Shown in pieces: positions 1 through 9,620 of a DNA stretch of 64,000 bases. Source of the DNA: Amia ocellicauda (taxonomy: Eukaryota > Chordata > Actinopteri > Amiiformes > Amiidae); contig NW_027102660.1 of NCBI RefSeq assembly GCF_036373705.1, positions 908,358 to 972,357 on the forward strand. Reading direction: 5' to 3'. Made by a program: the position numbers and the translations under genes. The notes below the pieces were generated by a model. The model was not told the DNA's origin. It made no database searches and was given only the letters and a program-made list of their open reading frames with translations. Position 1 is the stretch's first letter. Every line of letters starts with the position of its first letter.

Positions 1-606
1 TCCGTCTCCCCGGCGGTTAAACTAGGACACACGCAGGCGTTAATGACGGCAAACGCCAAGTACCCGATCGAAAGAGTCTATATGAAAGTCCACAGTATCC
101 CCGCAGGGACACGGGTGATGAACCAGGAAAATCTGTTTCTAGGACAGCTCCCAAAACAGGTTATTATAGGTCTCGTGGATAATGATGCATTTACCGGGGT
201 TTACAACAAGAACCCCTTTAACTTTAAACATTATAACGTGGAATTTATAGCGTTGTACGTCGATGGTGTGCAGGTTCCATCCAGACCTTTTCAACCTGAC
301 TTTGAAAACGGCAATGCGGTTCGTGAATATTACAGTCTAGTACTGGCTACGGGTCGCCATCTCAAGGATCAAACTCTGCTGATCGATCGCCGGGAATACT
401 GCAGCGGTTACACCCTGTACGGTTTCAACCTGACCCCTGACGAAGAGTGTGGACAACATTTTTCACTGATGAAGACGTGCAATATGCGTTTGGTGATGCG
501 TTTCAAGCAGCCTCTACCACGCACTGTAAATATGGTCGTGAATGCTGTGTTTGACAACATTATTGAGGAGAATCAGAGGAGAAACGTTCTGTATGATTAT
601 TATTAA
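1..606 (+). pseudogene. MCP: Major capsid protein (double jelly-roll), 3' part, copy 1
   Basis: C-terminal 201 codons of the major capsid protein, open from base 1; the N-terminus lies before the window. The segment corresponds to the second jelly-roll and the C-terminal tail ending in YDYY. It resembles the capsid family often annotated as F54H12.2-like in animal genomes. Compared with copies 2-4 it has private substitutions, such as a Cys in place of Gly and an Asn in place of Tyr near the C-terminus. The stop codon is one base before the protease ATG. Whether the full gene is intact cannot be seen. Confidence 0.8.
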
Positions 607-607
607 A

Positions 608-1165
608 ATGAACACCAGAGAGCTCAACCACATCATGAATGCCCTGGCCGGCTCACGGAAACTGTTTCAAGGAGTCTACGCCTGCGATCAGCTGCCTAAA
701 TTTAAGATCAAGAATTTACCTGCAATGTACATAATCAACACACACCCTAAAAATATGCCCGGAGAACATTGGCTGGCTATTTATCTAAGGGAGGACCACC
801 GTGGTGAATTTTTTGATTCCTATGCAAACCCCCCGGATTTCAGACCTTTCCCTCGGAAGATAAATAACTTTCTGCTCAACAACTGTCAAGAAACCATTTA
901 CAGCGGTCGTCAAGTACAAAGTCTTCAGACCTTCACTTGTGGTCAACACTGTGTGTTTTTCTTATATCATAGATCTAAAGGAAGGTCATACCCCGATATT
1001 ATGGCCTTGTACAGTGAGGATTTAGGCCAAAATGATAAAAAAGTGGCAGAGTTTGTCAGTACACTGTGGACCCCCCCTTATAACACAATGACTTACGACC
1101 CTAGCCAGCCATGTATACAGATGGGGTGTTCTTGTGAGGATTTTAAAAGATGTCATGCGTGTTAA
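608..1165 (+). CDS. PRO: Adenain-like cysteine protease, copy 1
   Basis: Intact 185-aa maturation protease of the adenovirus/Polinton type, which processes capsid and core precursors in virions. The visible active-site set is His54 (GEHW), Asp70 (FFDSY), Gln107 and Cys115 in the CGQHC motif; spacing and order match adenain. The ATG at 608 is chosen because it follows the capsid stop (606) by one base and is kept in every copy; upstream in-frame codons overlap the capsid gene. The C-terminus is Cys-rich (CSCEDFKRCHAC). The frame is open in all four complete copies of the array. Confidence 0.93.
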   Translation: MNTRELNHIMNALAGSRKLFQGVYACDQLPKFKIKNLPAMYIINTHPKNMPGEHWLAIYLREDHRGEFFDSYANPPDFRPFPRKINNFLLNNCQETIYSGRQVQSLQTFTCGQHCVFFLYHRSKGRSYPDIMALYSEDLGQNDKKVAEFVSTLWTPPYNTMTYDPSQPCIQMGCSCEDFKRCHAC

Positions 1166-1435
1166 GTTGAAAAAATAATGAAAACAGCCTTTGAATCATT
1201 AGTTTTGTTTTTATTCAACACAATTCTTATACAAAGCAGGGGTTATGGTATAAATAAATGTACAACATTTGAAAAAAAAAAAAAAAAAAAAAATTGTTTG
1301 TCGGGTCATTATTTACATGGGAGACAAATAAAAACATGATATTAATAAGCTTCCCAACGATGGATAGATCCTGAGGATGGTCGCTCAGCACGGTCAGAGT
1401 AATGAGATATCGGAGTCAGATCAGGCTCCACCTCT
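1166..1435. terminator. Convergent poly(A) region, copy 1
   Basis: The plus- and minus-strand late gene blocks meet here. A plus-strand AATAAA lies at 1253-1258. A minus-strand AATAAA (TTTATT on the plus strand) lies at 1210-1215, so the two 3' UTRs would overlap by about 40 bases. An A-rich run at 1270-1293 is variable between copies and broken by T in copies 2 and 3. No ORF of interest is seen apart from the lost C-terminus of the gene at 1436-2086. Confidence 0.6.
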
Positions 1436-2086
1436 TTACAAGGGGCGGATTTTTTGTAGCGTTTCCTGGTTAGGAACTGTTGATTGGGGCATGTTCAGAC
1501 AGGCCATCGCCTGTAGGAAAGCATTCCAGCCTACAGGTCGGCGACTATCGGGTACCTTATTAGTGCTAGTGAAACTCTTCAACAAATCAAACATGTGTGA
1601 ACCTTTGATCAGTTGTCCTTTAAAAACAAATTCACCCTGTTCATTCCAAGCAGTTACCCGCGGTTTCTGAACCATTTTGTGCAGGATATATTGTGCATGT
1701 CTTTTGCTTCTGGCCGGCATGTTTCTCAAAACATCCGTTACAACATCTCCCTCTGAACTCTCAACAGGTTCGGTCACCGCAACATCTTTATCAACCGTAC
1801 CCCCCTCATCAGCCCCAGAACCATTTTCTTGATAGGCCATGGTTAAAGTTAAAATGTTATGATCTTTTTCACCCTGTCTAACCAGACGGAGGTAGCGCTG
1901 TAACGTGTTGGTATACAACTGGGCTTTGGAATACTGATTTAAATCGGCCCTGGCCTGTATAGCTTTCATTTCAGAGTCCAGGTTGTTTTCGGCCGTTTGT
2001 CTAATGGGCTCTGGCCCGACAACATTTTTTCTCAGTTTCTCAAGCTGCTCCTGAGGGATCAAAAACATTTTCTGAGCATATTCCAT
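1436..2086 (-). pseudogene. Conserved Polinton/adintovirus late protein (MEYAQ family), copy 1, C-terminally truncated
   Basis: 216-aa reading frame beginning MEYAQKMFLIP. I recognise it as a protein that recurs beside the packaging ATPase in animal Polintons; its function is not established, and a structural or assembly role is an inference. Two parts are visible: an N-terminal helical region with the YLRLVRQGEK segment, then a variable Gly/Glu-rich linker and a C-terminal domain (KPRVTAWNEQGEFVFKGQ). A small indel near 1436 shifts the frame and removes about 30 C-terminal residues compared with the other copies. The stop of the small basic gene is 2 bases upstream, so the block is tightly packed. 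Confidence 0.75.
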
Positions 2087-2088
2087 TA

Positions 2089-2424
2089 TTAACCCACTCT
2101 GGAAGCTAGAAGACTGGTTAGGAAAGGCACGGCTATGCTCAACAGCGGTCCTATAAAACCCCCGGTTTGATTAATCTTCTTTCTTTTTCTTTTAATAGAA
2201 TACTTCTTATTAGCGATGATCTTGATAACCGCTTTTTGTTTTTTGAGTTTAGAATGTTGAGAAGGGGTTAGGGGTATATTACCACGTAAGATGTTAAAAG
2301 CTATTTCACACAGGGTCTCGATCAAATCCGAGGGGGCCCCTGCCAGCACAGCTTTCCTATGGCGCGGGCTCCCCTCAAATAACATTTGCAAAAGCGGCAG
2401 ATTTCTTTTAATCCGAACAGACAT
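2089..2424 (-). CDS. Small basic protein with C-terminal hydrophobic tail, copy 1
   Basis: Intact 111-aa protein, pI clearly basic. It has an N-terminal helical domain (residues 1-60), a Lys/Arg cluster (KRKRKKINQ, about residues 78-86) and a hydrophobic tail with GGFIGPLLSIAVPFL. The fold plan (LLEAP..L...CE.A.N.L.GN.PLT, basic stretch, GGF tail) recurs in Polintons of many animals next to the ATPase; a virion core or membrane-active role is inferred. It is open in all four copies. Starts 6 bases after the ATPase stop. Confidence 0.8.
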   Translation of the reverse strand: MSVRIKRNLPLLQMLFEGSPRHRKAVLAGAPSDLIETLCEIAFNILRGNIPLTPSQHSKLKKQKAVIKIIANKKYSIKRKRKKINQTGGFIGPLLSIAVPFLTSLLASRVG

Positions 2425-2430
2425 TCTTAT

Positions 2431-3102
2431 TTATTTCCTTTTCTTTAGCACATACACTGCCGGCCAATCGGGCGGGCACAAACCTGTTCTGAGGCGAAAG
2501 TCTTCTGGGGTTTGTGCTTTTAAGTCCGCAATCAAGTACCCGTAGGGTTTTTTGGTGGCATCCTCAAATGCCTCCAAAAAGAACTTGGTCTGGTTAGGGT
2601 ACATTTGACGAGCCAAGACGGTGACCTGTAGTTTATCTCTGGGGTTTTTAAAAAGAATTATATAATTGGCATTTAAATTAATAGTGCGGCTTTTTTTACC
2701 TTGAAAAAATAGATTTTGAACTAAATAAATAATACTTAAATTCCTATGATGAGTGCACTTTGTGAAAGCTTTTTCCACTTCACTGTTGTCACCGGCCTGC
2801 TCCATCAGGTCATCAAGGATCACTAGATTAGTTTGACCGGGCGGGAACAAGTCATCGTCACACAACGAGGCGGGGAGACCTTGCACAAATTTCAGATTAT
2901 TTTTTTTCGAAGCCAAATCATCGTAGAGAGGTTGCCAGCAAGAGTAACACCACACTATGTTGTCAAGAGCTTGGGACACGGTTGCGTCCACATCTTCTAT
3001 GATGTTCTTTATAAGATAGCTCTTCCCCGAATTGGAGGGACCGGCTATAATACAGGAGAAAGGGTGTTGAAATCTGTTATCAAAACCACCGCTAATATCC
3101 AT
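2431..3102 (-). CDS. ATP: FtsK/HerA-type genome packaging ATPase, copy 1
   Basis: Intact 223-aa packaging ATPase (A32-like), expected to pump viral DNA into capsids. Walker A is GPSNSGKS at residues 21-28; Walker B is LVILDD at 93-98; downstream QNLFFQGKKSRTINLNANY fits the conserved Gln/Arg sensor region. The length matches Polinton ATPases. The start codon overlaps the polymerase stop by 11 bases, which argues for co-transcription with it. Confidence 0.92.
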   Translation of the reverse strand: MDISGGFDNRFQHPFSCIIAGPSNSGKSYLIKNIIEDVDATVSQALDNIVWCYSCWQPLYDDLASKKNNLKFVQGLPASLCDDDLFPPGQTNLVILDDLMEQAGDNSEVEKAFTKCTHHRNLSIIYLVQNLFFQGKKSRTINLNANYIILFKNPRDKLQVTVLARQMYPNQTKFFLEAFEDATKKPYGYLIADLKAQTPEDFRLRTGLCPPDWPAVYVLKKRK

Positions 3103-6100
3103 AAGGCAGAGTGGTATAATCAGTCTTCAACACTCTTTTATTGTACACCACCCTGAATCGTTTGTTTAGTGATCTATTTTCCAACGTGTACCCCTTTTTA
3201 TTGCGATAGATCTGATTTCCGGCTGTAATAATCTCACGAGGAGGCGCGTCTTTCTTGGTTACAAAACTTTCTACCAGGGTCGTCAGAGACTTGATGTTAA
3301 TGAGCTTGTTGTTACAATGGTTCAGAGTGAAACCCTTAACTTTCATACAGGTCTTACCCGCAGCCGTTCTGTATGCGTAAGTCTTAGGACCCCCTGAAAC
3401 AAACTCCACTATGTGGTCCTGAGGATCTAGTTCGCTCGTTAACTCCCCAAGGTAGTCCCCGAGGGGAGGGACCCAATCCCCTGGCCTGGTGACAAAGATT
3501 ACAGAGTCAGTATCATGATAGAGCGTGCGTTCCTGCAACTGATCCATTAAGTTGTACAGTTCAAGCCGGGCGTAAGCCGTGGTAAAAACCGCTATGAAAA
3601 CATTAACGTTCCCCTGTTTGGTGGGGAAATCTTTAGGGGCCCTCCACTGGACCTGTGCCACGTGGTCATTTAAGAATTGAAAGTGTGATACTGCATGTTG
3701 TTTGGAAAACATAAATTCTATAAACTGTTCAGGGGTTTTAATCAAGGTTGTGTTTAGACGGTAATTTCTTTCCCCAAACTTACCCCACAGACTGTTTAAA
3801 ATCAGTTTGGACATTTGTCTCTTGGCGGGGTTTACAGTTATGTTCCCCGGCTCTAGACGGATCCCTTCCTTTTCAAAATATTGCTGAACGTATCGCTCTT
3901 TGGCCGCGGAGTCAACACACCATGAGGGATAGCCCGATGCCTCCTGTTTCCCTTTCAGATGGGTCATAATGTAATCAGCAAAAAGAGTATCAGATTTTTC
4001 AGAAAAATGCCAAACCTCATGCACCTTACCGACTCTGTAACCTTTCTCCACCGCCTTGTCAAGCTCAATGTTACACTAGACACCCGTCAGCGCTCTCTCT
4101 TCATCACTGTGCAGACAAGAGGTAGTTTGATTTTCAGTTTCCACACACGTTCTACACAGAGGGAACATCAATTTTCCCGAACACCTGTAAGGCAACACGG
4201 GTAAGAACAGCTCGCGAGGAGGGTACATGGTGACTTTGATCAAACCAAAGTAATGTCCGATTTCGAGAAAGTCACGATAAACAATGGTTGGACGCCCCAC
4301 CGGGTACATTTTGGTCTTGTTGACATAAGGGTACAGACTGGTGAAATCATAGTAATCTACTCTCTCACCCTCCTTTACCTCATAATGTAAACAGAGGGCG
4401 TTGGTACGACCCCCAAATAACACATCCCGGGGCTCTAGACGTTCAGGAAAGTCCAAGGTTTCCATAAACCGTTGTACCCCCGCATCCTGTTGCTTCAGGG
4501 TCGTCCACTCGTGTTTCCAAATCACCAGCACGTTCAAACCATAGGTGTTTTTTAAAGTTTCAATTCGTTCCTGGAAATCATAGTACATATCACCGCAGAG
4601 TTTTTGTGTTACGGGGTTAAAGGTGTTTGGGTCGAAGCACTGAGGACAGCCATGGTAAATACAACCTGCAAACTCATAAGCGGTACGCCGCCCGGACACG
4701 TCGCTAAAATCGTCTAAGTAGTAAGGCCCCATTTTGACTTCCCCTTGATTTAAAGCATGTCTGATGAAGATGTTATCCCGGGCACTCAGGTATTCCAGCC
4801 ACTGTATGGAGACAGTCGAAAAGTTCTTTTGTCTAGCACGATAGTTGTCAGAAGTGGTGACCGCTATAGTGTTTTTCTGCAAGAAATTGGACCGATACAT
4901 TTTCATGCAGAGAGACGCTATGGTCACACTTTGCAAAGGGTCGAGACCCGATGTGTTGATAACCTCGGCGCGGAAACGCACACAGGCTTCTTTAAGGATC
5001 ACCACATCATTTTTACAATAAGCGGCCATCTCTTCTCGGAAATCAAAAACACCTCCCTTAACCGTATTGTACCATTTAAAGAATTCCTCCCTCTCATGAG
5101 ACATCATAGTATCAACCCCATAATAAGAGGCGGGCGGGTAGGACCCTCGATAATTTTGAGTGTCCTTAGTATTAAAAAAATGGCAGAACCAACCTTTCTT
5201 CTGAGCCTCAAAACCCAGAGCCTTAGGCAAAGCGCTCAATTTCATGGGGAGGAAATTTAACGAGTCTATGTAACGTTAGTTGAAAGCTTCGTCGGTGAAA
5301 CACATGATCTTGCTACCCTGAGCTATTATTTTTGGGGTCACCCCATTTTCCACCAGATACTTCATCAAAATGTAAGAATCATAACCCTTAGCATTGTGGG
5401 CAACAAATGTGTAATTGAGGTATTTTGGACCGCGATACCGCGTAAAGAAATCCCTGACACAACTCTCACCGCTAGCTGACCACTCACGATCCAACATGTC
5501 AATGCAGTGTATATAATTAGCAACGTGGACCCCGTTTTCTTGCCGGCATTCAAAATCAAAAAAGACATACCGGTTGTGCGGCGGCTCCTTTTTAACCGGC
5601 TGAATAAAGCACTGGTGTTCGGACCCCGGGGTTAAATCAGCACTACAGATCCTGCATCTCGGCTCCAGATATTTGTGTGGTTTAACCTCATGAAAACGGT
5701 ACTGGAGGCAACACTGCGGGCAATATTTAGTTTGATCACAATAACTCCGTTTTTAAACCCCCTCAGCAGCGGCCCTCTGTACCTTATGCTCGGAAAAACA
5801 GAACGCTGAGAGACAAATCCTTAAGCAATCTTTACATCGGATGGTAGGGGCCAAACCCTTATGACATTGCGGATTGAAACAGACGTTACAGTAACCGTCA
5901 CAGCGGTGCTTAAGCTTATCATTGAAGGCCTTATAACACCAATGACAAACATACGAACAACCCAAAAAAGCCGTCAAACTCTTTATTCCAAAGTAATGAC
6001 TATCACTTAGGAAGAGAAACAGTGTCTGTGTATAGGTTTCAGGATGTGTCTGAAATTTCACAAATACTTCCTTTACCTCACAACGGTACCACACAACAAT

Positions 6101-6448
6101 TTTTAAAGACAACAACTCCTCAAACTTGGTGATGTCTGAAAAGGCAACCATCTGTTGAGAGTTTAAGCCGGCCCTCTGATGAAGCATTAAAGCCTCTTGC
6201 AGAGCTTGGGGTTCAGGCATGTCGGGGGTGAGTAGTTTTATTAAACTGTAAGCAAAACAGAGCTTATTGTCCCCACTGGAACTCACCACTAATTGCCTGA
6301 GCTTGGTCCTAATTATGACGTTCTTCAAGCATTTCGACAGTCTTCTAAGCGCCCCACCCTCAGGGTTACGAACCACATTCATTACCAGAGACAGACTTTC
6401 ATCAGCTAAGATGGCTGCGTTACTTTGCAATAACGCTTCGATTTTAGC
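3092..6448 (-). pseudogene. POLB: Protein-primed family B DNA polymerase, main part, copy 1
   Basis: Replicative polymerase of Polintons. From the N-terminus: Cys/His-rich region, exonuclease motif I (DFE), exonuclease II (HNAKGYDSY), the IDSLNF and exonuclease III YCKND motifs, polymerase motif A (YDFTSLYP), motif B (KLILNSLWGKFG) and motif C (YHDTDSV). All catalytic motifs are present, but three in-frame stops break the gene: 5753-5755 (private), 5276-5278 (also in copies 3 and 4) and 4076-4078 (private). No frameshift is seen between 6448 and 3092. The N-terminal segment upstream is in another frame (separate entry). Ends by overlapping the ATPase start. Confidence 0.9.
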
Positions 6449-7224
6449 CAGACATCTAAATTATCTCCACTCAGCATTACAGATAGGTTGCTAAACAAAT
6501 CATCCCCTCTGAGTTCTAACTGTACAACATCTCGAGGTCTGACCCTTTCAGCAACCTGTTCAAGCATTTTTTGCAAGGCCTCGTGTATGTTGACAAATAT
6601 TTCTGCATAATTGTCACAATTTAAAAGTTCTGCAAAATTAAAACGCTGAATCATTTAAAAATTGTTATAGGCCGGTCTATCTATAATCACGGGATCACTG
6701 GTACTCTTGGACACATCATCATTTTGAACAAAGCCTTCACCCCCTACATTCTCACAGAGCATGTCCTCCACAGCCTTATCAGTCTCAGAACCCTCCACAT
6801 TCCGAACACCCCCACTGCTGACATCTACAAAACCCCCTTTTTGAGGAGGCTCATTTAAAGCCTGTAAAAGTCCTTCAAAGATATCCAACCGGTTAATGTC
6901 AAGACCCTCCTCTATAGTGATGGCTGCTTCTGCCGCCATCCTGTGTTCTAATTGTCTCAAATCATTTATAATAGGGGCAGAATTTGGTCGGGGCAGCTCC
7001 TCCAAAGCCTCCACCATTTCAAACAAATCGGGGTGAACTAGGGGGTGAGCCTCTATAAGCGCTACCGGTGGGAGGTGGTTATTTAGATCATTGACCATCT
7101 GTAACAGGTCGGGGTTCACCGGTAAGTCTGTTAATTCACATTCTATCGGTGGTATTTGGGGGTTATTTACATCATTTATCATTTGTAATAGTTCCAGGTT
7201 CATTGGGACATCAGAGGAGTTCAC
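6406..7224 (-). pseudogene. POLB: Polymerase N-terminal segment (out of frame), copy 1
   Basis: Region preceding the polymerase core. The segment after MIQRFNFAELL resembles the usual N-terminus of Polinton polymerases, but the frame then slips near 6448 and runs into a stop at 6406; the same slip is in all copies. The first ~90 residues hold three copies of a ~27-residue repeat (L[LF][QE]M[IV][NE][DA]L core). Copy 1 has a further nonsense codon at 6655-6657. No ATG opens the frame at 7224 (GTG there); the frame stays open to about 7310, where ATG-TCC-TGA is seen in every copy. Confidence 0.6.
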
Positions 7225-7327
7225 AACAGGGCCGGGGATGTTCTCTCGGGAAGGTCTTTTTGGGGCCCTAGCTTGTTCATAATCCTTTAGTTTGTGAGTT
7301 CTTTTACCAAGTCAGGACATTTTTTAA

Positions 7328-7340
7328 TTTATTTTTTATT
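7328..7340 (-). terminator. Poly(A) signals after the spliced gene, copy 1
   Basis: Two AATAAA hexamers on the minus strand (TTTATT at 7328-7333 and 7335-7340), 47-59 bases after the stop codon of the spliced accessory gene. They are conserved in all four copies. Confidence 0.5.
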
Positions 7341-7386
7341 TTTCCAACAACCCACAATAGTAAGGCGTTTTGTGTCTATTATAACA

Positions 7387-9437
7387 TTAAATACTGTACA
7401 ATTCGTTAGTAAGGGTATTAATAAGGGTGTTTTGGCTCTCTATCACCAGGTTTTGCCCCACTAACACAAGTCTTTGATTTTGTAACAAAGTATGTAGCAA
7501 CTCATGCTGACCTTCAGGAAGTAGCTCCGGGGGCTGGTGGCCTGGCTCAGCTTCAAAGGATGGTCGCTCCGGTAAATCTCGGTCGAAGGAGGCAGGGAGC
7601 GAGCGTATACTCATGGACGGAGACCAAGAAGGCCCTTGCGGTGACACCCTGGCCAAGCGCGGGGTACTGTTCCGCGTTTCTGTAGCCAAGAAATGGGTCT
7701 GGGGGAACGATGTTGAAACCAGGCCGTCGTTGGGTGATGTGTCAGCCCTGACTGACGGCGACCCATGAGGTTGTTGGATGCCTCTATTTGTTCCGCCCGA
7801 CAATGCGGCGGGCTGAATCTGGGGTGTTGAATTACCCCCAGAAGGCTGTGGCCTGAGTAGATGTTGGGGGGTCTCCATGACCACCGTGGGGGATCCTCTT
7901 GGTGATCTCACCGGGGAAGATGTTTGATCCCACTTAGACGGGGTAATTGTTCTCAATAGCTCATCCACAGAATGACTATCCCAAGAGTCTTGGGAAGAAT
8001 AAAAATATACATTACATTTACATCTTTAAACGGCGACAGAAATCAAACTTAAAACAACATGTCCAGGACATTCAAAACCTTTAGCTTTTTTAGACCTTTG
8101 AAAATAGCCTTAGACATTCAATACAACGCAATATTATTTACAGACAATATATTTATTAGGACTTGATAATAAATGTAAAACAGAGAAGCCGCTGTAAATA
8201 AACTGTAAATAAACTGTTTCTTAAATGTTTCTTTAAAAACTGTAATATTGTTAATAAAACACACACACACACAACAACATTTCATTTTTAAACGAACCTT
8301 CCAAGTGTAAACGATTCCTGATCCCGGGACTTCCTGTTTCACAAACGTTTTCACGATCTGTTTAAATATTAAATACAATGAACACCTTCAAGCCTTTTCC
8401 TACAACCACTTTAAAACAGAAGTATAATAGCGGGAGATAAGTCAAACAACTTACTAAACCCTTTCGGACGGCTTTACTTCCTAACCAGACGGTACGGCAA
8501 TCGGTCATTTCTAAACACGTTCCCCAGAAACAAGCCTAGACCTGTCCGGACTTCTAAAGATCTTTCCCAGAACCCCCCGCCCTACAGGAAACGCTTAAAT
8601 CGCTTAAATATTAGCCCTCAACGGGCAAACAAAGCCCTTTTAAAAACATTAAAGTTTGAAAGATCTTACTTACCTCCACAGAATAATCGTTTCTTATTTT
8701 TTTTGGCTGGTTTAGCTTTTTGCACCGCTGTGAAGGTAAGAGACATGTTTAACCTTTAATCACACCGCTTTATAAAAAGCTTTAACCTCTTACAGGCTGC
8801 AGATATATACTCACAGCTATCAGATACCGGGGCTGACGGCCTTTCAGATTCTTGAAAGGTTACTGTTCTAGTAGGTAAAACGAAACAAGCCCTCGATGTG
8901 GAAGGCCTTTCGTTGTCTCGAACCACGTTTCTTAATACTGTTAGACAGGATAATTTTTTAAAATTAACAAAACTGGACTCAAACATCTTACAGAAACGTT
9001 ATACAAACAAACAGGGGTTTAGTTCTTACCCGGTCGGCAGACAGCCTGTCTAGGGACAACCACTTCTCTTGGTCGATCCTCGGAGACATTAATCACAGGC
9101 CTTTCGATAGTATCTGTGTAATTAAAGAGACCGGCATTAATATATATTAAAACGTTTTCATAACTCTAATGAGCCTCTTCAAAACCACACACACCCATAC
9201 ATAAGAACCCATGAGCGCAAACACAAAAATCTTACCGTCGTTGTTCCAGATTATCTCCTCAGCGTTGGGAAATAACTGCTGTTGACTGGCTGAAAAATAA
9301 TTTTACAGAACTTAAAACAGATGTTATAGCCTTATTTACAATACATGCACACAACACGCTCTGAGTCAATGAAAATAATCTGAAGACTTGCCTAAAAACT
9401 CGTTTAAATCGAAGTCGCTGATGTTGTTTCCGGACAT
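7387..9437 (-). CDS. Predicted six-exon spliced accessory gene, copy 1 (possible nuclear regulator)
   Basis: Proposed exons (minus strand): 9437-9392, 9289-9236, 9113-9030, 8937-8815, 8727-8674, 7988-7387; 963 nt, 320 aa. Each intron ends in AG and starts GT, except intron 1 (GC, followed by AAGT). All five introns are phase 1 and the frame stays open throughout. Exon 1 starts at an ATG and encodes an acidic-hydrophobic segment (ISDFDLNEFL) like an activation motif; exons 3, 4 and 6 carry recurring ERP(S/V) motifs; exon 5 is Lys-rich (KPAKKNKKR, NLS-like); exon 6 is Pro/Ser-rich and ends in a leucine-rich, coiled-coil-like helix. I know no homolog. A role in viral transcription is inference. 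Copy 1 is the only copy with intact start and frame. Confidence 0.6.
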
Positions 9438-9620
9438 TGTTGATCTTTAGTCTTAAATCGAAAGGTCAGTATGAGTCTGTCGAGCTGAAGACCAGACCTT
9501 CATACTTATACTGATGGCCACATGCCGGATCTGCTTGTAAGGCATTGTTCTGGTCTGGCCTTTGTGCCGCCCTGTTACCAATTAACATATCAAAACCAAC
9601 CAATAAAATGACACTGCATC
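9438..9620 (-). promoter_or_regulatory. Putative promoter of the spliced gene, copy 1
   Basis: Reading the minus strand, two CCAAT-type boxes (plus-strand CCAAT at about 9578 and 9600) precede a TATA-like TATAAGTA at 9510-9503, about 66 bases before the ATG at 9437. Inverted 7-bp arms (CCAGACC at 9492-9498, GGTCTGG at 9552-9558) flank the TATA-like box. The arrangement is retained in copies 2-4. Confidence 0.45.

Noticed and set aside
1270-1293. A-run taken as a retroposed poly(A) tail
   Set aside because: It lies at the same site in all copies and is interrupted by T in copies 2 and 3; no target duplication or retrogene is adjacent.
4757-5260. 167-aa plus-strand ORF within the polymerase
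   Set aside because: Antisense shadow over conserved polymerase motifs; the minus-strand product is clearly recognisable.
8118-8378. 86-aa minus-strand ORF with hydrophobic stretch
   Set aside because: Length and end differ among copies and it lies inside intron 5; low-complexity AT-rich sequence.
8400-8600. Possible extra exon in intron 5 of the spliced gene (acceptor TTTCCTGTAG, donor TTTAGTAAGT)
   Set aside because: Signals are present but no frame in phase with neighbouring exons stays open between them; could only be an alternative or non-coding exon.
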